A stretch of 34,342 nucleotides of DNA from JAGBWK01 sp964544595. GTDB taxonomy: Bacteria; Bacteroidota; Bacteroidia; Bacteroidales; Muribaculaceae. The first letter of the stretch is position 1. Each line of letters begins with the position of its first letter. This document shows, piece after piece, positions 7,739 to 16,992 of this stretch. The notes beneath the pieces were generated by a model that was not told the origin of the DNA, did no database searches, and worked only from the letters and a program-made list of their open reading frames with translations. A program made the position numbers and the translations under genes. The stretch is taken from positions 1 through 34,342 of the forward strand of contig CAZJBM010000028.1 in assembly GCA_964544595.1 (NCBI GenBank), read 5' to 3'.

Positions 7739-9265
7739 TCAGAGTGTGATCGCTTTATTGGCGGCCTCAACGCGCTCGCGCATCGAGTCGACGCCCATAA
7801 GCTCAACGATGTCAAACATGTGGGGGCCTTTGCACTCGCCGACAACGGCCAGGCGGAAGGCGTTCATGACGTTGCCCGTATGGTAACCGCGCTCGGCGAT
7901 CCAGCCTAAGATGTCGTCTTCGGCGGCTTTAGGCTCAAGCGAGGGGAGTGCGGCGAGACGGTCGACGAGCTCGGTCAGTATGGCCGGAGTCTCGGGGGAC
8001 CAACGTTTCTTTATCGACTTGGCCTCATACTCGGTGGGGGCCACGAAGAAGAATTTCGCGTGCTGCCAGAGGTCTTCGACGAAGTTGATACGGCTCTTGA
8101 CCATAGCCACCGCGCGGGTGATATACTCGTCGGTAAACTTCTCAGGGTCGACACCGTGGGCGCGGAGCACCGGCTTGAACATCTGGGCGAGCTGGCCGTC
8201 GGGTATTTCCTGGAGATATTTGTGGTTGAACCACTTGCCTTTCTCGAAGTCGAATTTGGCACCCGATTTCGAGCAGTGGTCAAACGAGAATCGCTCGATA
8301 AGATCCTGCATCGACATGATCTCGGTGTCGTCGCCGGGATTCCAGCCGAGCAGGGCGAGGAAGTTGACCACGGCTTCGGGGAGATAGCCTTTCTCGCGGT
8401 AGCCTGAGGATATTTCTCCGCTCTTGGGGTCGTGCCATTCGAGGGGAAACACCGGGAAGCCGAGGCGGTCGCCGTCGCGCTTCGAGAGCTTGCCTTTGCC
8501 GTCGGGCTTGAGAAGCAACGGCAGATGAACGAATGAGGGCATCGTGTCGGTCCAGCCGAACGCCTCGTAGAGAAGCACATGGAGGGGGGCCGAGGGGAGC
8601 CATTCCTCGCCGCGGATCACGTGGCTCACCTCCATCAGGTGGTCGTCGACGATGTTGGCGAGGTGGTAGGTCGGGAGGTCGTCGGCGCTCTTGTAGAGCA
8701 CTTTGTCGTCGAGCACCGACGAGTTGATCACAACCTTGCCGCGGATGAGGTCGTTGACCTCCACGTCGCGGCCAGGCTCGATCTTGAATCTTACCACATA
8801 TTTCTCTCCGTCGGCGATCATGCGCTCAACCTCTTCGGCGGGGAGAGTGAGCGAGTTGCGCATGGAGCCGCGGGTCGATGCGTCGTACTGGAAGTTGGGG
8901 GTCGCGGCGCGGGCCGCTTCGAGCTCCTGGGGAGTGTCAAACGCTATGTAGGCTTTGCCGGCGTCGAGAAGCATCTTCACGTGGTCGCGGTAGATGTCGC
9001 GGCGCTCGCTCTGCTTGTAGGGGCCGTATTTGCCCCCTTCGCGCACGCCCTCGTCGATGCTTATGCCGAGCCATGCGAGCGACTCGTTGATATAGTCCTC
9101 CGCTCCGGGCACAAAACGCTGTGAGTCGGTGTCCTCGATGCGGAGAATCATGTCGCCGCCGTTGCGGCGCGCGAAGAGGTAGTTATATAAAGCTGTGCGC
9201 ACGCCGCCAATGTGCAGGGGGCCTGTAGGCGACGGGGCAAATCTTACTCTGACTTTTCTTTCCAT
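7739..9265 (-). CDS. gltX: Glutamate--tRNA ligase (class I)
   Basis: 508 residues from the ATG giving MERKVRVRFAPSPTGPLHIG, the canonical GluRS N-terminus. The open frame upstream to 9346 is not protein-like. The HIGH-type motif HIGG is at residues 18-21 and the KMSKS-type loop KLSKRDG is at 259-265. The length is normal for bacterial GluRS. The C-terminal half is the helical anticodon-binding domain. It charges tRNA-Glu in the cytoplasm. It lies 102 bp downstream of the SEL1/LRR gene and 25 bp upstream of waaA, all on the minus strand. I see no good TAnnTTTG element in the 102-bp gap, so it may be read from upstream. Confidence 0.97.
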   Translation of the reverse strand: MERKVRVRFAPSPTGPLHIGGVRTALYNYLFARRNGGDMILRIEDTDSQRFVPGAEDYINESLAWLGISIDEGVREGGKYGPYKQSERRDIYRDHVKMLLDAGKAYIAFDTPQELEAARAATPNFQYDASTRGSMRNSLTLPAEEVERMIADGEKYVVRFKIEPGRDVEVNDLIRGKVVINSSVLDDKVLYKSADDLPTYHLANIVDDHLMEVSHVIRGEEWLPSAPLHVLLYEAFGWTDTMPSFVHLPLLLKPDGKGKLSKRDGDRLGFPVFPLEWHDPKSGEISSGYREKGYLPEAVVNFLALLGWNPGDDTEIMSMQDLIERFSFDHCSKSGAKFDFEKGKWFNHKYLQEIPDGQLAQMFKPVLRAHGVDPEKFTDEYITRAVAMVKSRINFVEDLWQHAKFFFVAPTEYEAKSIKKRWSPETPAILTELVDRLAALPSLEPKAAEDDILGWIAERGYHTGNVMNAFRLAVVGECKGPHMFDIVELMGVDSMRERVEAANKAITL

Positions 9266-9367
9266 AGTAGCTGTGGTTGAATTTTGCCGCGAAATTAAGA
9301 TAAATTGCTGAAATTTCAATGCAAAAGCGCCTACTTTTTTCCTCACGCGGCGAATATTGACCGCTGC

Positions 9368-11791
9368 TTATCGTTTCATGGCCGACAGGGGCAATATGGT
9401 CACCGAATCGCGCTGATAGTCCTGGAGCAGGTCGCGGTAATGCTCTTCCAGGCCGTCGGGCACATAGAAAGTCACCTCCGGCTCGTCGAACAAGTTGTCG
9501 TCCAATTGCCCGATTTTGCCCATGAACACTATCTCTTTACACTTATCGAGCTGATACTCCCCGATATGCTTTACCGAGGCCGGAACGGTGACCGACTCGA
9601 TGCCCGACAATGCACCGGCTACGATGTCGACCACCCCTTCGGGCACGTCAAATTTCGGCGCGGCGGCCGCGAAATACAGGTTTTTGCCGTCGGACGAAAG
9701 GAGGGTCTTCCCGTCGGGCGATTTTAAATAGAGGCTTTTAGAGTCCACTTTGATTGACTTCAGCGCGTCGCATTTCGAGAAAGCTCTTTGGCCGATTGTG
9801 GCTACCGGGCGGGGAATTTCGGCGTATGAGAGGCTACTGCAGCCGTAAAACAGCTCTTCGGGTATCGCGATCAGGTCTTTGGGGAGCTTTATTTCGGCCA
9901 ATTTTTCGCAATTGGCGAATGTAGCCCTGCCGAGCGATTTTACCGACGACGGAATTTCGATAGCCGACAGCTTATCGCATCGCGCGAAGGCTCCCTCGCC
10001 GATTTCGGTTAGGGATTTGTTGAGCTTCACCGACTGCAACTTTGTCGCTAAGGCGGCTCCGTCGGCTATCCGAGTCACATCCTTGGGCATGACGTAGTCG
10101 GTCTTGGCCGGGGCTATGCGATAGAGCGCGGCGCCGTCTTTTGAGTAGACGTTTCCGTCTATCGACTTGAAGAACTGATTGGCGGGGTCGACGTTGATTT
10201 CGCTGAGGTTGTGACATTCGCGAAACGAGTTCCACCCCAAGTCCTCAATATTCGCGGGCAGCGTGACGGATTTTAGCCCCTCTACCTGATAAATAGCCTC
10301 CTTGCCGAGAGTGCGGAGAGTGTTAGGGAGCGTGATAGAGGCGCAATTAATATCTTTTCCGATAGTGTGGCGGCCGATAGAGGTGACGGTGTACTCGACG
10401 CCGTCATATACCGTTTTTTCGGGGATGACGAGGTCGAACGTGCCCGACGGGTTTGTGACTATGACGTTGTCGAGCGTCGCGGTGTGGTCGTCGTCGTTGC
10501 GACTGTATGAGAAGTAGCAGGTGTTGGGCTCGTCGATTCGCGAAAGCATCTGCTTGGCGTAGTATTGCAGCTGGTAGATAGGCGATGACGTGGCCACGAG
10601 ATCGACCGTGCCGTTCATTATCGGGTCGAGATATGCGTGCACGGCCTCTTTGTTGCCGGCGTCGAGCGCGATTTTCGCGAGCGCGATCGAGGCGTCGCCG
10701 TAGTTTTTGCGGTGCGCGAGGTCGAGCCAGTAGAGGGCTTCGTCGGTGTTGGCGTCGACTCCCTCTCCGCGCAGAAAGCAGAGCCCAAGCTGATAAATTC
10801 GTGAAAACTCAACCGCCTCGTCGCTCGCGGCGCGATACATGGTCGCGAGGAGGTCGTGGCGAAGCGACCCGGCGTCAAATTCCTCTTCCTCTTCGTCAAC
10901 GACCGTCGGCATCTCGTCGGAATAGACGGAGAGGTCGGTAAAAAACAGATTATCGTACTCCTTGTCGGCGTATTCGCGTTGCATAAGGGCTGGCGTATAG
11001 CCTTTTTGGCATGCCTGATAGAGCTTTCGGGCGGCTTTGAGAAAGCTCATGTCCACGCCGTGGCCGTCGCGGTAGAGCGCGAAAAGCCCGTATTCGGCGT
11101 GGCCGCTCGTGTCGGTTTTCTCCCCCTCGCTGTAGTACGCCGCGGCGCGGGGGTAGTCGGTGTAAAGGTAGCCGTCGTCGCTGTAAGAGAGTATTTCGGC
11201 TATGTAGGTGCTCTCGTTCATCGAGCCGTTCCATGGGTGAGGCTCGTCGATGGCTTTCTGGAAATATTCGATGGCGAGCGGCGCGTAGCGATTCGCGTCC
11301 CCGATGTCGCCCGAGAGCCATAAGTCGTGGTAAGCCAATCCGAGCCAGGGGTAGGCGAGCGAGTAGCCGCTGTCGGAGGCTTGCTTAAGATATTTGATGG
11401 CCTGTTGATAATCCGCTTCGCAGCCGTCGCGCAATCCCATGTAGTAGAGGCCGAGATTCCACATGGCGTAATAGTCGTCGGCCGCGGCGGCTTTTTTGTA
11501 AAGCGCGATGGCTTTAGCGTTGTCGACATCGGTGCCCTCGCCGTTGCGGTACATCGTGGCCAAAAGGGAGTTGGCCTGGGGTTGGCCGGCATTTGCGGCT
11601 TTTTCTATCCATTTGAAAGCGAGGGCGTTGTCGTCGCCGTAGTAAGCGCATCCTACTTCGTACATTGCTTCGCTGTTGCCCTGCTTGGCTTTGGCAAGCG
11701 TCGCGGGGTCGGGGTCGGAGGCGAGGGTCGAGAGAGGGGAAATGAGGGCGGCGAGAGCTGCCGCGGTGGCTAATAAGTGGGATTTGAGCAT
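9368..11791 (-). CDS. Exported SEL1-repeat plus BspA-type leucine-rich-repeat protein
   Basis: The start at 11791 gives 807 residues with a signal peptide (MLKSHLLATAAALAALISPLSTLAS). Twelve codons upstream are also open but lack signal character. Residues about 28-400 contain SEL1-type TPR-like helical repeats, for example AMYEVGCAYYGDDNALAFKW, LLATMYRNGEGTDVDNAKA and YQLGLCFLRGEGVD. An acidic linker (VDEEEEEFD) interrupts them. Residues about 455-790 are BspA-type LRR_5 repeats with the spacing SxxIPxSVxxLGxxxFxxCxxL. Both repeat types mediate protein-protein contacts. BspA-like repeats in Bacteroidota are usually surface-exposed. There is no lipobox and no obvious C-terminal sorting tail. 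A periplasmic or surface scaffold role is inference. Confidence 0.87.
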   Translation of the reverse strand: MLKSHLLATAAALAALISPLSTLASDPDPATLAKAKQGNSEAMYEVGCAYYGDDNALAFKWIEKAANAGQPQANSLLATMYRNGEGTDVDNAKAIALYKKAAAADDYYAMWNLGLYYMGLRDGCEADYQQAIKYLKQASDSGYSLAYPWLGLAYHDLWLSGDIGDANRYAPLAIEYFQKAIDEPHPWNGSMNESTYIAEILSYSDDGYLYTDYPRAAAYYSEGEKTDTSGHAEYGLFALYRDGHGVDMSFLKAARKLYQACQKGYTPALMQREYADKEYDNLFFTDLSVYSDEMPTVVDEEEEEFDAGSLRHDLLATMYRAASDEAVEFSRIYQLGLCFLRGEGVDANTDEALYWLDLAHRKNYGDASIALAKIALDAGNKEAVHAYLDPIMNGTVDLVATSSPIYQLQYYAKQMLSRIDEPNTCYFSYSRNDDDHTATLDNVIVTNPSGTFDLVIPEKTVYDGVEYTVTSIGRHTIGKDINCASITLPNTLRTLGKEAIYQVEGLKSVTLPANIEDLGWNSFRECHNLSEINVDPANQFFKSIDGNVYSKDGAALYRIAPAKTDYVMPKDVTRIADGAALATKLQSVKLNKSLTEIGEGAFARCDKLSAIEIPSSVKSLGRATFANCEKLAEIKLPKDLIAIPEELFYGCSSLSYAEIPRPVATIGQRAFSKCDALKSIKVDSKSLYLKSPDGKTLLSSDGKNLYFAAAAPKFDVPEGVVDIVAGALSGIESVTVPASVKHIGEYQLDKCKEIVFMGKIGQLDDNLFDEPEVTFYVPDGLEEHYRDLLQDYQRDSVTILPLSAMKR

Positions 11792-11824
11792 AGGAAGAAG
11801 GGTGAAAAATCGTGGTTGTAAGCG

Positions 11825-11832
11825 CAAAGTTA
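11825..11832 (-). promoter_or_regulatory. Candidate -7 element for the SEL1/LRR gene
   Basis: On the minus strand this reads TAACTTTG, the same octamer as the fimbrial operon promoter, 34 bp upstream of the start at 11791. No TTTG is at the -33 spacing. It lies back to back with the ychF promoter. Confidence 0.5.
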
Positions 11833-11872
11833 ACGATTTTTCACATATTATTAATAAGGTAGAGGATATAAT

Positions 11873-11904
11873 TTTGCGCGGTTATGGATTTTTCGTTAAA
11901 TTTG
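11873..11904 (+). promoter_or_regulatory. Promoter of ychF
   Basis: TTTG at 11873-11876 and TAAATTTG at 11897-11904 are separated by 20 bp, a full match to the Bacteroidota -33/-7 promoter. The predicted transcription start is about 11911, leaving a leader of about 20 nt before the ATG at 11933. Confidence 0.8.
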
Positions 11905-11932
11905 CAGTCTTGAAATAAAAGAATTCTCAAAA

Positions 11933-13036
11933 ATGGCATTAAAATGCGGAATAGTAGGATTGCCCAACGTAGGCAAGTCCACCCTTTTCAACTGTCTGTC
12001 AAACGCTAAGGCCCAGTCGGCCAACTTCCCTTTCTGCACCATAGAGCCCAACGTGGGCGTCATCACCGTGCCCGACGAGCGACTCAACAAGCTCGTCGAG
12101 ATGTGTAATCCCCGCAGCGTGGTTCCCGCCACGGTGGAGATCGTCGACATCGCCGGCCTGGTGAAAGGCGCGAGCAAGGGTGAGGGCTTGGGCAACAAGT
12201 TTCTCGCCAACATTCGCGAAACCGACGCGATACTCCACGTGCTCCGCTGCTTTGACGACGATAACATCACCCACGTCGACGGCTCGGTCGACCCAGTGCG
12301 CGACAAGGAGATAATCGACGCCGAGCTGCAGATCAAAGACCTCGAAACCGTGGAGAGCCGCATGGCCCGCACCCAGAAGCAGGCGCAGACGGGCGGCGAC
12401 AAAGTGGCCAAGATGCAGTATGAGGTGCTGAAGAAATTTCACGAGGCCCTGCAGCAGGGCAAGCCTGCTCGATCGGTAGAGTTTGAGACCGTCGACGAGC
12501 AGAAATTTGCCCGCGACCTGTTCTTGCTCACCTCCAAGCCGGTAATGTATGTATGCAACGTCGACGAGGCTTCGGCGGTCAACGGCAACAAATATGTCGA
12601 CGCCGTGCGCGAGGCCATCAAGGACGAGGGGGCAGAGCTGCTGATAGTGGCCGCCGCTACCGAGAGCGACATCGCTGAGCTTGAGACCTACGAGGAGCGC
12701 AAGGAATTTCTGGCCGACATGGGGTTGGAGGAGTCGGGTGTCAGCCGCCTGATCCGCGCCGCCTATGCTCTGCTCGACCTCCAGACCTTCTTCACCGCCG
12801 GCGAGGACGAGTGCCGCGCGTGGACTTTCCGCCGCGGGTCGAAAGCCCCGAAATGCGCCGGAGTGATCCACACCGACTTCGAGAAAGGCTTCATCCGCGC
12901 CGAAGTGATAAAATATGACGACTACGTGACGCTCGGAGGCGAGGCCGCCGTCAAAGAGGCCGGGAAATTCGGCGTCGAAGGCAAGGACTACGTCGTGCAG
13001 GACGGCGACATAATGCACTTCCGCTTCAACGTCTGA
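11933..13036 (+). CDS. ychF: Ribosome-associated Obg-like ATPase YchF
   Basis: 367 residues, the normal family length. The P-loop is GLPNVGKST (residues 9-17). The switch II region is DIAGLVKGASKGEGLGN (72-88). The family's altered specificity motif NVDE (209-212) replaces NKxD, which is why YchF prefers ATP over GTP. A coiled-coil insertion lies around 125-175. The C-terminal TGS domain (about 280-365) ends DYVVQDGDIMHFRFNV. It is a cytoplasmic, universally conserved P-loop ATPase linked to translation and oxidative stress. It is followed 57 bp later by glyS on the same strand, and the strong promoter upstream probably serves both. Confidence 0.97.
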   Translation: MALKCGIVGLPNVGKSTLFNCLSNAKAQSANFPFCTIEPNVGVITVPDERLNKLVEMCNPRSVVPATVEIVDIAGLVKGASKGEGLGNKFLANIRETDAILHVLRCFDDDNITHVDGSVDPVRDKEIIDAELQIKDLETVESRMARTQKQAQTGGDKVAKMQYEVLKKFHEALQQGKPARSVEFETVDEQKFARDLFLLTSKPVMYVCNVDEASAVNGNKYVDAVREAIKDEGAELLIVAAATESDIAELETYEERKEFLADMGLEESGVSRLIRAAYALLDLQTFFTAGEDECRAWTFRRGSKAPKCAGVIHTDFEKGFIRAEVIKYDDYVTLGGEAAVKEAGKFGVEGKDYVVQDGDIMHFRFNV

Positions 13037-13093
13037 TTAACCGCTAAAGAAATCACCAACCGCGGCCCAGTGCCGCTAAAACCTTAATATACA

Positions 13094-14638
13094 ATGGCAC
13101 AGCAAGAAGATGTTTTCAAAAAAATCGTTTCACACGCCAAGGAATACGGTTTTGTCTTCCCTTCATCTGAAATTTACGACGGACTCGGCGCCGTTTACGA
13201 CTACGGTCAGAACGGCGTGGAGCTCAAAAACAATATCAAGCGCTACTGGTGGGACTCGATGACCATGCTGCACGAGAATATCGTCGGCATCGACTCGGCT
13301 ATTTTCATGCACCCGACCATATGGAAAGCCTCGGGCCACGTCGACGCCTTCAACGACCCGCTGATCGACAACAAGGACTCGAAAAAGCGCTACCGCGCCG
13401 ACGTGCTTATCGAGGACGCCATCGCGAAATACGACGAGAAAATCAACAAAGAGGTGGCTAAGGCGCGTAAACGCTTCGGCGACAGCTTCGACGAGGCGAT
13501 GTTCCTGCAGACCAATCCCCGCGTGGCCGACATCACCGCCCGCCGCGACGCCCTCCACGAGCGTTTCGCCAAAGCGATGAACGACAACGACCTCGAAGGC
13601 CTCCGCCAGATTATCATCGACGAGGAGATAGTAGACCCCATATCAGGCACCCGCAACTGGACCGACGTGCGCCAGTTCAACCTCATGTTCAAAACCGAGA
13701 TGGGCTCAACCGCCGACGGCGCCATGACCGTATATCTCCGCCCCGAAACCGCCCAGGGTATCTTCGTCAACTATCTCAACGTGCAGAAAACGGGCCGTAT
13801 GCGCATACCATTCGGTATCGCCCAGATCGGTAAGGCATTCCGCAACGAGATCGTGGCGCGCCAGTTTATCTTCCGTATGCGCGAGTTCGAGCAGATGGAG
13901 ATGCAGTTCTTCGTGCGCCCCGGCTCTGAGCTTGAGTGGTTCAACAAATGGAAAGAGACCCGCCTGAAATGGCATAAAGCTCTCGGCCTCGGCGACCAGA
14001 AATATCGCTACCACGACCATGAGAAGCTTGCCCACTACGCCAACGCCGCCACCGACATCGAGTTTGAGATGCCGTTTGGCTTCAAGGAGGTTGAGGGCAT
14101 ACATTCACGCACCAACTTCGACCTCTCGCAGCACGAGAAATTTTCGGGCAAAAATATCAAATATTTCGATCCCGAGCTCAACGAGTCATACACCCCCTAC
14201 GTCATCGAGACCTCGATCGGCGTCGACCGTATGTTCCTCTCGGTGCTCTGCTCAAGCTACGAGGAGGAGAAGCTGCCCAACGGCGAGACCCGCACCGTGC
14301 TTCATCTCCCCGCACCGCTTGCTCCGACCAAGTGCGCCGTCATGCCTCTGGTGAAGAAAGACGGCCTCCCCGAGAAGGCCCGCGAGATTGTCAACGACCT
14401 GAAATTTGACTTCTCGACCCACTACGACGAGAAAGACTCTATCGGCAAGCGTTACCGCCGTCAGGATGCGGTCGGCACCCCCTACTGTATCACCGTCGAC
14501 CATCAGACTCTGGAGGACAACACCGTCACTCTCCGCGAGCGCGACTCAATGGAGCAGACGCGCGTCAACGTAGCCGACCTGCATAAGCTTATCCACGGCA
14601 AAGTGTCGATCAACGCGCTTCTCCGTAAGCTTCAGTAA
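13094..14638 (+). CDS. glyS: Glycine--tRNA ligase, single-chain alpha2 type
   Basis: 514 residues. The N-terminus (FKKIVSHAKEYGFVFPSSEI, then YDGLGAVYDYGQNGVELKNN) is diagnostic of the eukaryote-like homodimeric GlyRS. This is distinct from the alpha2beta2 GlyQ/GlyS enzyme. Class II motif 2 is in FRNEIVARQFIFRMREFEQM, with the glycine-specific acidic cluster, and motif 3 is SIGVDRMFLSVL. The C-terminal anticodon-binding domain begins around 400 (LAPTKCAVMPLVKKDGLP). It charges tRNA-Gly. It lies in a plus-strand run with ychF, lemA, an FKBP lipoprotein and fba. Confidence 0.97.
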   Translation: MAQQEDVFKKIVSHAKEYGFVFPSSEIYDGLGAVYDYGQNGVELKNNIKRYWWDSMTMLHENIVGIDSAIFMHPTIWKASGHVDAFNDPLIDNKDSKKRYRADVLIEDAIAKYDEKINKEVAKARKRFGDSFDEAMFLQTNPRVADITARRDALHERFAKAMNDNDLEGLRQIIIDEEIVDPISGTRNWTDVRQFNLMFKTEMGSTADGAMTVYLRPETAQGIFVNYLNVQKTGRMRIPFGIAQIGKAFRNEIVARQFIFRMREFEQMEMQFFVRPGSELEWFNKWKETRLKWHKALGLGDQKYRYHDHEKLAHYANAATDIEFEMPFGFKEVEGIHSRTNFDLSQHEKFSGKNIKYFDPELNESYTPYVIETSIGVDRMFLSVLCSSYEEEKLPNGETRTVLHLPAPLAPTKCAVMPLVKKDGLPEKAREIVNDLKFDFSTHYDEKDSIGKRYRRQDAVGTPYCITVDHQTLEDNTVTLRERDSMEQTRVNVADLHKLIHGKVSINALLRKLQ

Positions 14639-14664
14639 TACAAAAATCCCCCTCTCATTCGCTT

Positions 14665-15297
14665 ATGAAAAAAGGATATGCAATATTGATAGCCGTGGCC
14701 GCGGTGCTCTTCATATTGTGCGGCACGTGCATCGGTCAGCGCAACGGCATAGTCAGCGCCGAACAAAACGTGAAAAAGGCATGGGGCAATGTCGAAAACC
14801 AATATCAACGCCGTTTCGACCTTATCCCGAACCTCGTCAACACCGTTAAGGGCTACGCTCAGCACGAATCCACAACGCTGCAGAACGTTACCGACGCTCG
14901 CGCGGGACTCAAAAACGCCTACGACAACGCTAAGGCTTCGTTGACAAGCGAAGTTCCCGACAATCTGGAAAGCTTCCAGCAGACACAATCTGAGCTTAAC
15001 CGCCAGATAGGGCTGTATATCAACGCCGTCCACGAAGCATATCCCGACCTGAAAGCTAACCAGAATTTCCTCGATCTTCAGGAGCAGCTTGAAGGCACAG
15101 AAAACCGAATCGCTACGGAGCGCTTCAACTACAACGAGGCTGTCGAGGCTTACAACAACAAGATTCTCCGATTCCCCGGCTCGCTTTTCGCCTGGGGCTA
15201 CACCGAGAAAGATATGTTTAAGGCCGAGGCCGGGGCGTCGAAAGCTCCAAAAGTGGACTTCGGCACCGGCGACTCAAAACCCGACGTTGACTTCTAA
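14665..15297 (+). CDS. lemA: LemA family protein
   Basis: 210 residues. One N-terminal membrane segment (about residues 5-22) is followed by the LemA signature VKKAWGNVENQYQRRFDLIP and NLVNTVKGYAQHE. After that comes a helical bundle containing NRIATERFNYNEAVEAYN and FPGSLFAWG. LemA proteins are membrane-anchored four-helix bundles whose exact role is unsettled. They often occur with TPM-domain or HtpX proteins, but neither partner is next to it here. It starts 26 bp after glyS and ends 15 bp before the FKBP lipoprotein gene, so co-transcription is likely. Confidence 0.93.
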   Translation: MKKGYAILIAVAAVLFILCGTCIGQRNGIVSAEQNVKKAWGNVENQYQRRFDLIPNLVNTVKGYAQHESTTLQNVTDARAGLKNAYDNAKASLTSEVPDNLESFQQTQSELNRQIGLYINAVHEAYPDLKANQNFLDLQEQLEGTENRIATERFNYNEAVEAYNNKILRFPGSLFAWGYTEKDMFKAEAGASKAPKVDFGTGDSKPDVDF

Positions 15298-15312
15298 CCC
15301 CCCCGACTACCG

Positions 15313-15882
15313 ATGAACTTAAAATCGATCATACTCTCAGGCGCACTCTTCGCCGCGGCCCTGACGGCCTGCAACGGCGACGACGATTCCAACGTGTGGG
15401 ATCAGTACGCCGACTGGCGCGAGCTCAACGTCAAATGGATTGAGGAGCAGGCTGCGCTGACCGATCCCGCAGGCAAGCCGATCTACACTAAAGTGGTGCC
15501 CCGCTGGAATCGCAACGCCTACGTGCTGATGCGGTGGTTTAACGACACGACCAAGACCTCTGGCAACTTCGTGCCGCTCTATACCTCTACCGTCGACGTG
15601 AAATACTACGGCGAGCTGTACAACAAGCTCCCCTTCGACTCATCCTATACCAGCGTCACCCCAGGCGACAGCCTTTTCCGCTGCACGCCTTCGGGCGTGA
15701 TCAAGGGATGGGCCATCGCCCTGGAGCGCATGCACGTGGGCGACTCCGTCGAGGTGCTTGTTCCCTACGAGCAGGGCTACGGCTCCTCCTCGTCGGGCAA
15801 AATCCAGCCCTACTCGGCTCTCAACTTCAAAATCAAGCTTGTCAACGTGGCCGGCGAGTATATCCGTCCCAACGGCAACTAA
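15313..15882 (+). CDS. FKBP-type peptidyl-prolyl cis-trans isomerase lipoprotein
   Basis: 189 residues with a lipoprotein signal peptide ending in lipobox LTAC (Cys20), followed by Asp-rich NGDDDSN. Residues about 90-182 match the FKBP fold: a VDVKYYGEL strand, VIKGWAIALERMHVGDSVEV (the VIxGW..AL..M..G motif), YEQGYGSS, and a final LNFKIKLVNV strand. The domain is compact, and some active-site aromatics of classical FKBPs are not obvious, so activity may be reduced. It is probably an outer-membrane-anchored periplasmic folding factor. It lies between lemA (15 bp) and fba (31 bp) on the same strand. Confidence 0.88.
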   Translation: MNLKSIILSGALFAAALTACNGDDDSNVWDQYADWRELNVKWIEEQAALTDPAGKPIYTKVVPRWNRNAYVLMRWFNDTTKTSGNFVPLYTSTVDVKYYGELYNKLPFDSSYTSVTPGDSLFRCTPSGVIKGWAIALERMHVGDSVEVLVPYEQGYGSSSSGKIQPYSALNFKIKLVNVAGEYIRPNGN

Positions 15883-15913
15883 CAATTAGAAAACCCTTTA
15901 AATCAACAAAATA

Positions 15914-16912
15914 ATGGTAAATTACAAGGACTTAGGCTTGGTTAACACCCGCGAGATGTTTGCCAAAGCAATCAAAGGGGGCTACGCTGTGCCCGCTTTC
16001 AATTTCAACAACATGGAGCAGCTTCAGGCTATCATCAAGGCTGCGGCTGAAGACAAATCTCCCGTTATCCTCCAGGTATCGAAGGGCGCGCGCAACTATG
16101 CCAACGCCACCCTTCTCCGCTACATGGCTCAAGGCGCTGTGGAGTATGCTAAGGAACTCGGTTGGGAGCATCCCCAGATCGCCCTTCACCTCGACCACGG
16201 CGACAGCTTCGAGCTCTGCAAATCTTGCATCGACAGCGGTTTCTCTTCAGTGATGATCGACGGCTCACACCTCCCCTACGAGGAGAACGTGGCCCTCACC
16301 AAGCAGGTTGTTGACTATGCCCACCAATTTGACGTGACCGTCGAGGGTGAGCTCGGCGTGCTCGCCGGAGTTGAGGATGAGGTTTCATCTGACCACCACA
16401 CCTACACCGACCCCGAAGAGGTGATCGACTTCGCTACCCGCACCGGCTGCGACTCGCTCGCTATCTCTATCGGCACCTCTCACGGCGCCTACAAGTTCAC
16501 TCCCGAGCAGTGCACCCGCAACGCCGAGGGCAAGCTCGTTCCCCCGCCGTTGGCATTCGACGTGCTCGACGCCGTTATGGAGAAACTTCCCGGATTCCCC
16601 ATCGTGCTCCACGGCTCTTCTTCTGTTCCCCAGGAAGAGGTTGACACTATCAACAAATACGGCGGCAAGCTCCCCGACGCTATCGGTATCCCCGAAGATC
16701 AGCTCCGCAAAGCCGCTAAGAGCGCCGTTTGCAAAATCAACATCGACTCCGACAGCCGCCTCGCTATGACCGCCGCTATCCGCAAAGTCATGGCTGAGAA
16801 GCCCGCTGAGTTCGACCCCCGCAAATACCTCGGCCCGGCTCGCGACAATATGGAGAAACTCTACAAGCACAAAATCGAAAACGTGCTCGGCTCTAAAGAC
16901 AAAGCTCTTTAA
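15914..16912 (+). CDS. fba: Class II fructose-bisphosphate aldolase
   Basis: 332 residues. It performs reversible aldol cleavage of fructose 1,6-bisphosphate in glycolysis and gluconeogenesis. HLDHGD (92-97) gives the catalytic Asp94 and zinc ligand His95. H190 in GTSHGAYKF and H233 in VLHGSSSVP are the other zinc ligands. The phosphate-binding segment is SSSVPQEEVDTINKYGG. The length and sequence style fit the type B class II enzymes. The leader is A/T-rich (TTTAAATCAACAAAATA) with no Shine-Dalgarno sequence. It is the last gene of the ychF-to-fba run, closed by the terminator at 16935. Confidence 0.96.
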   Translation: MVNYKDLGLVNTREMFAKAIKGGYAVPAFNFNNMEQLQAIIKAAAEDKSPVILQVSKGARNYANATLLRYMAQGAVEYAKELGWEHPQIALHLDHGDSFELCKSCIDSGFSSVMIDGSHLPYEENVALTKQVVDYAHQFDVTVEGELGVLAGVEDEVSSDHHTYTDPEEVIDFATRTGCDSLAISIGTSHGAYKFTPEQCTRNAEGKLVPPPLAFDVLDAVMEKLPGFPIVLHGSSSVPQEEVDTINKYGGKLPDAIGIPEDQLRKAAKSAVCKINIDSDSRLAMTAAIRKVMAEKPAEFDPRKYLGPARDNMEKLYKHKIENVLGSKDKAL

Positions 16913-16934
16913 TCGAGCCGTCAATAGCTAAATT

Positions 16935-16978
16935 GAGCGGGATGCTGACAGTAGGTCGGCATCCCGCTTCTTATGTTT
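16935..16978 (+). terminator. Intrinsic terminator after fba
   Basis: A perfect 10-bp stem AGCGGGATGC/GCATCCCGCT (16936-16945 and 16959-16968) with a 13-nt loop is followed by TCTTATGTTT. It separates the convergent fba and DUF3943 genes and may act in both directions. Confidence 0.8.
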
Positions 16979-16992
16979 CGCGATGAGAATTC

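Noticed and set aside
11999..13018. 339-residue minus-strand open frame
   Set aside because: Antisense shadow of ychF, whose motifs are unmistakable on the other strand.
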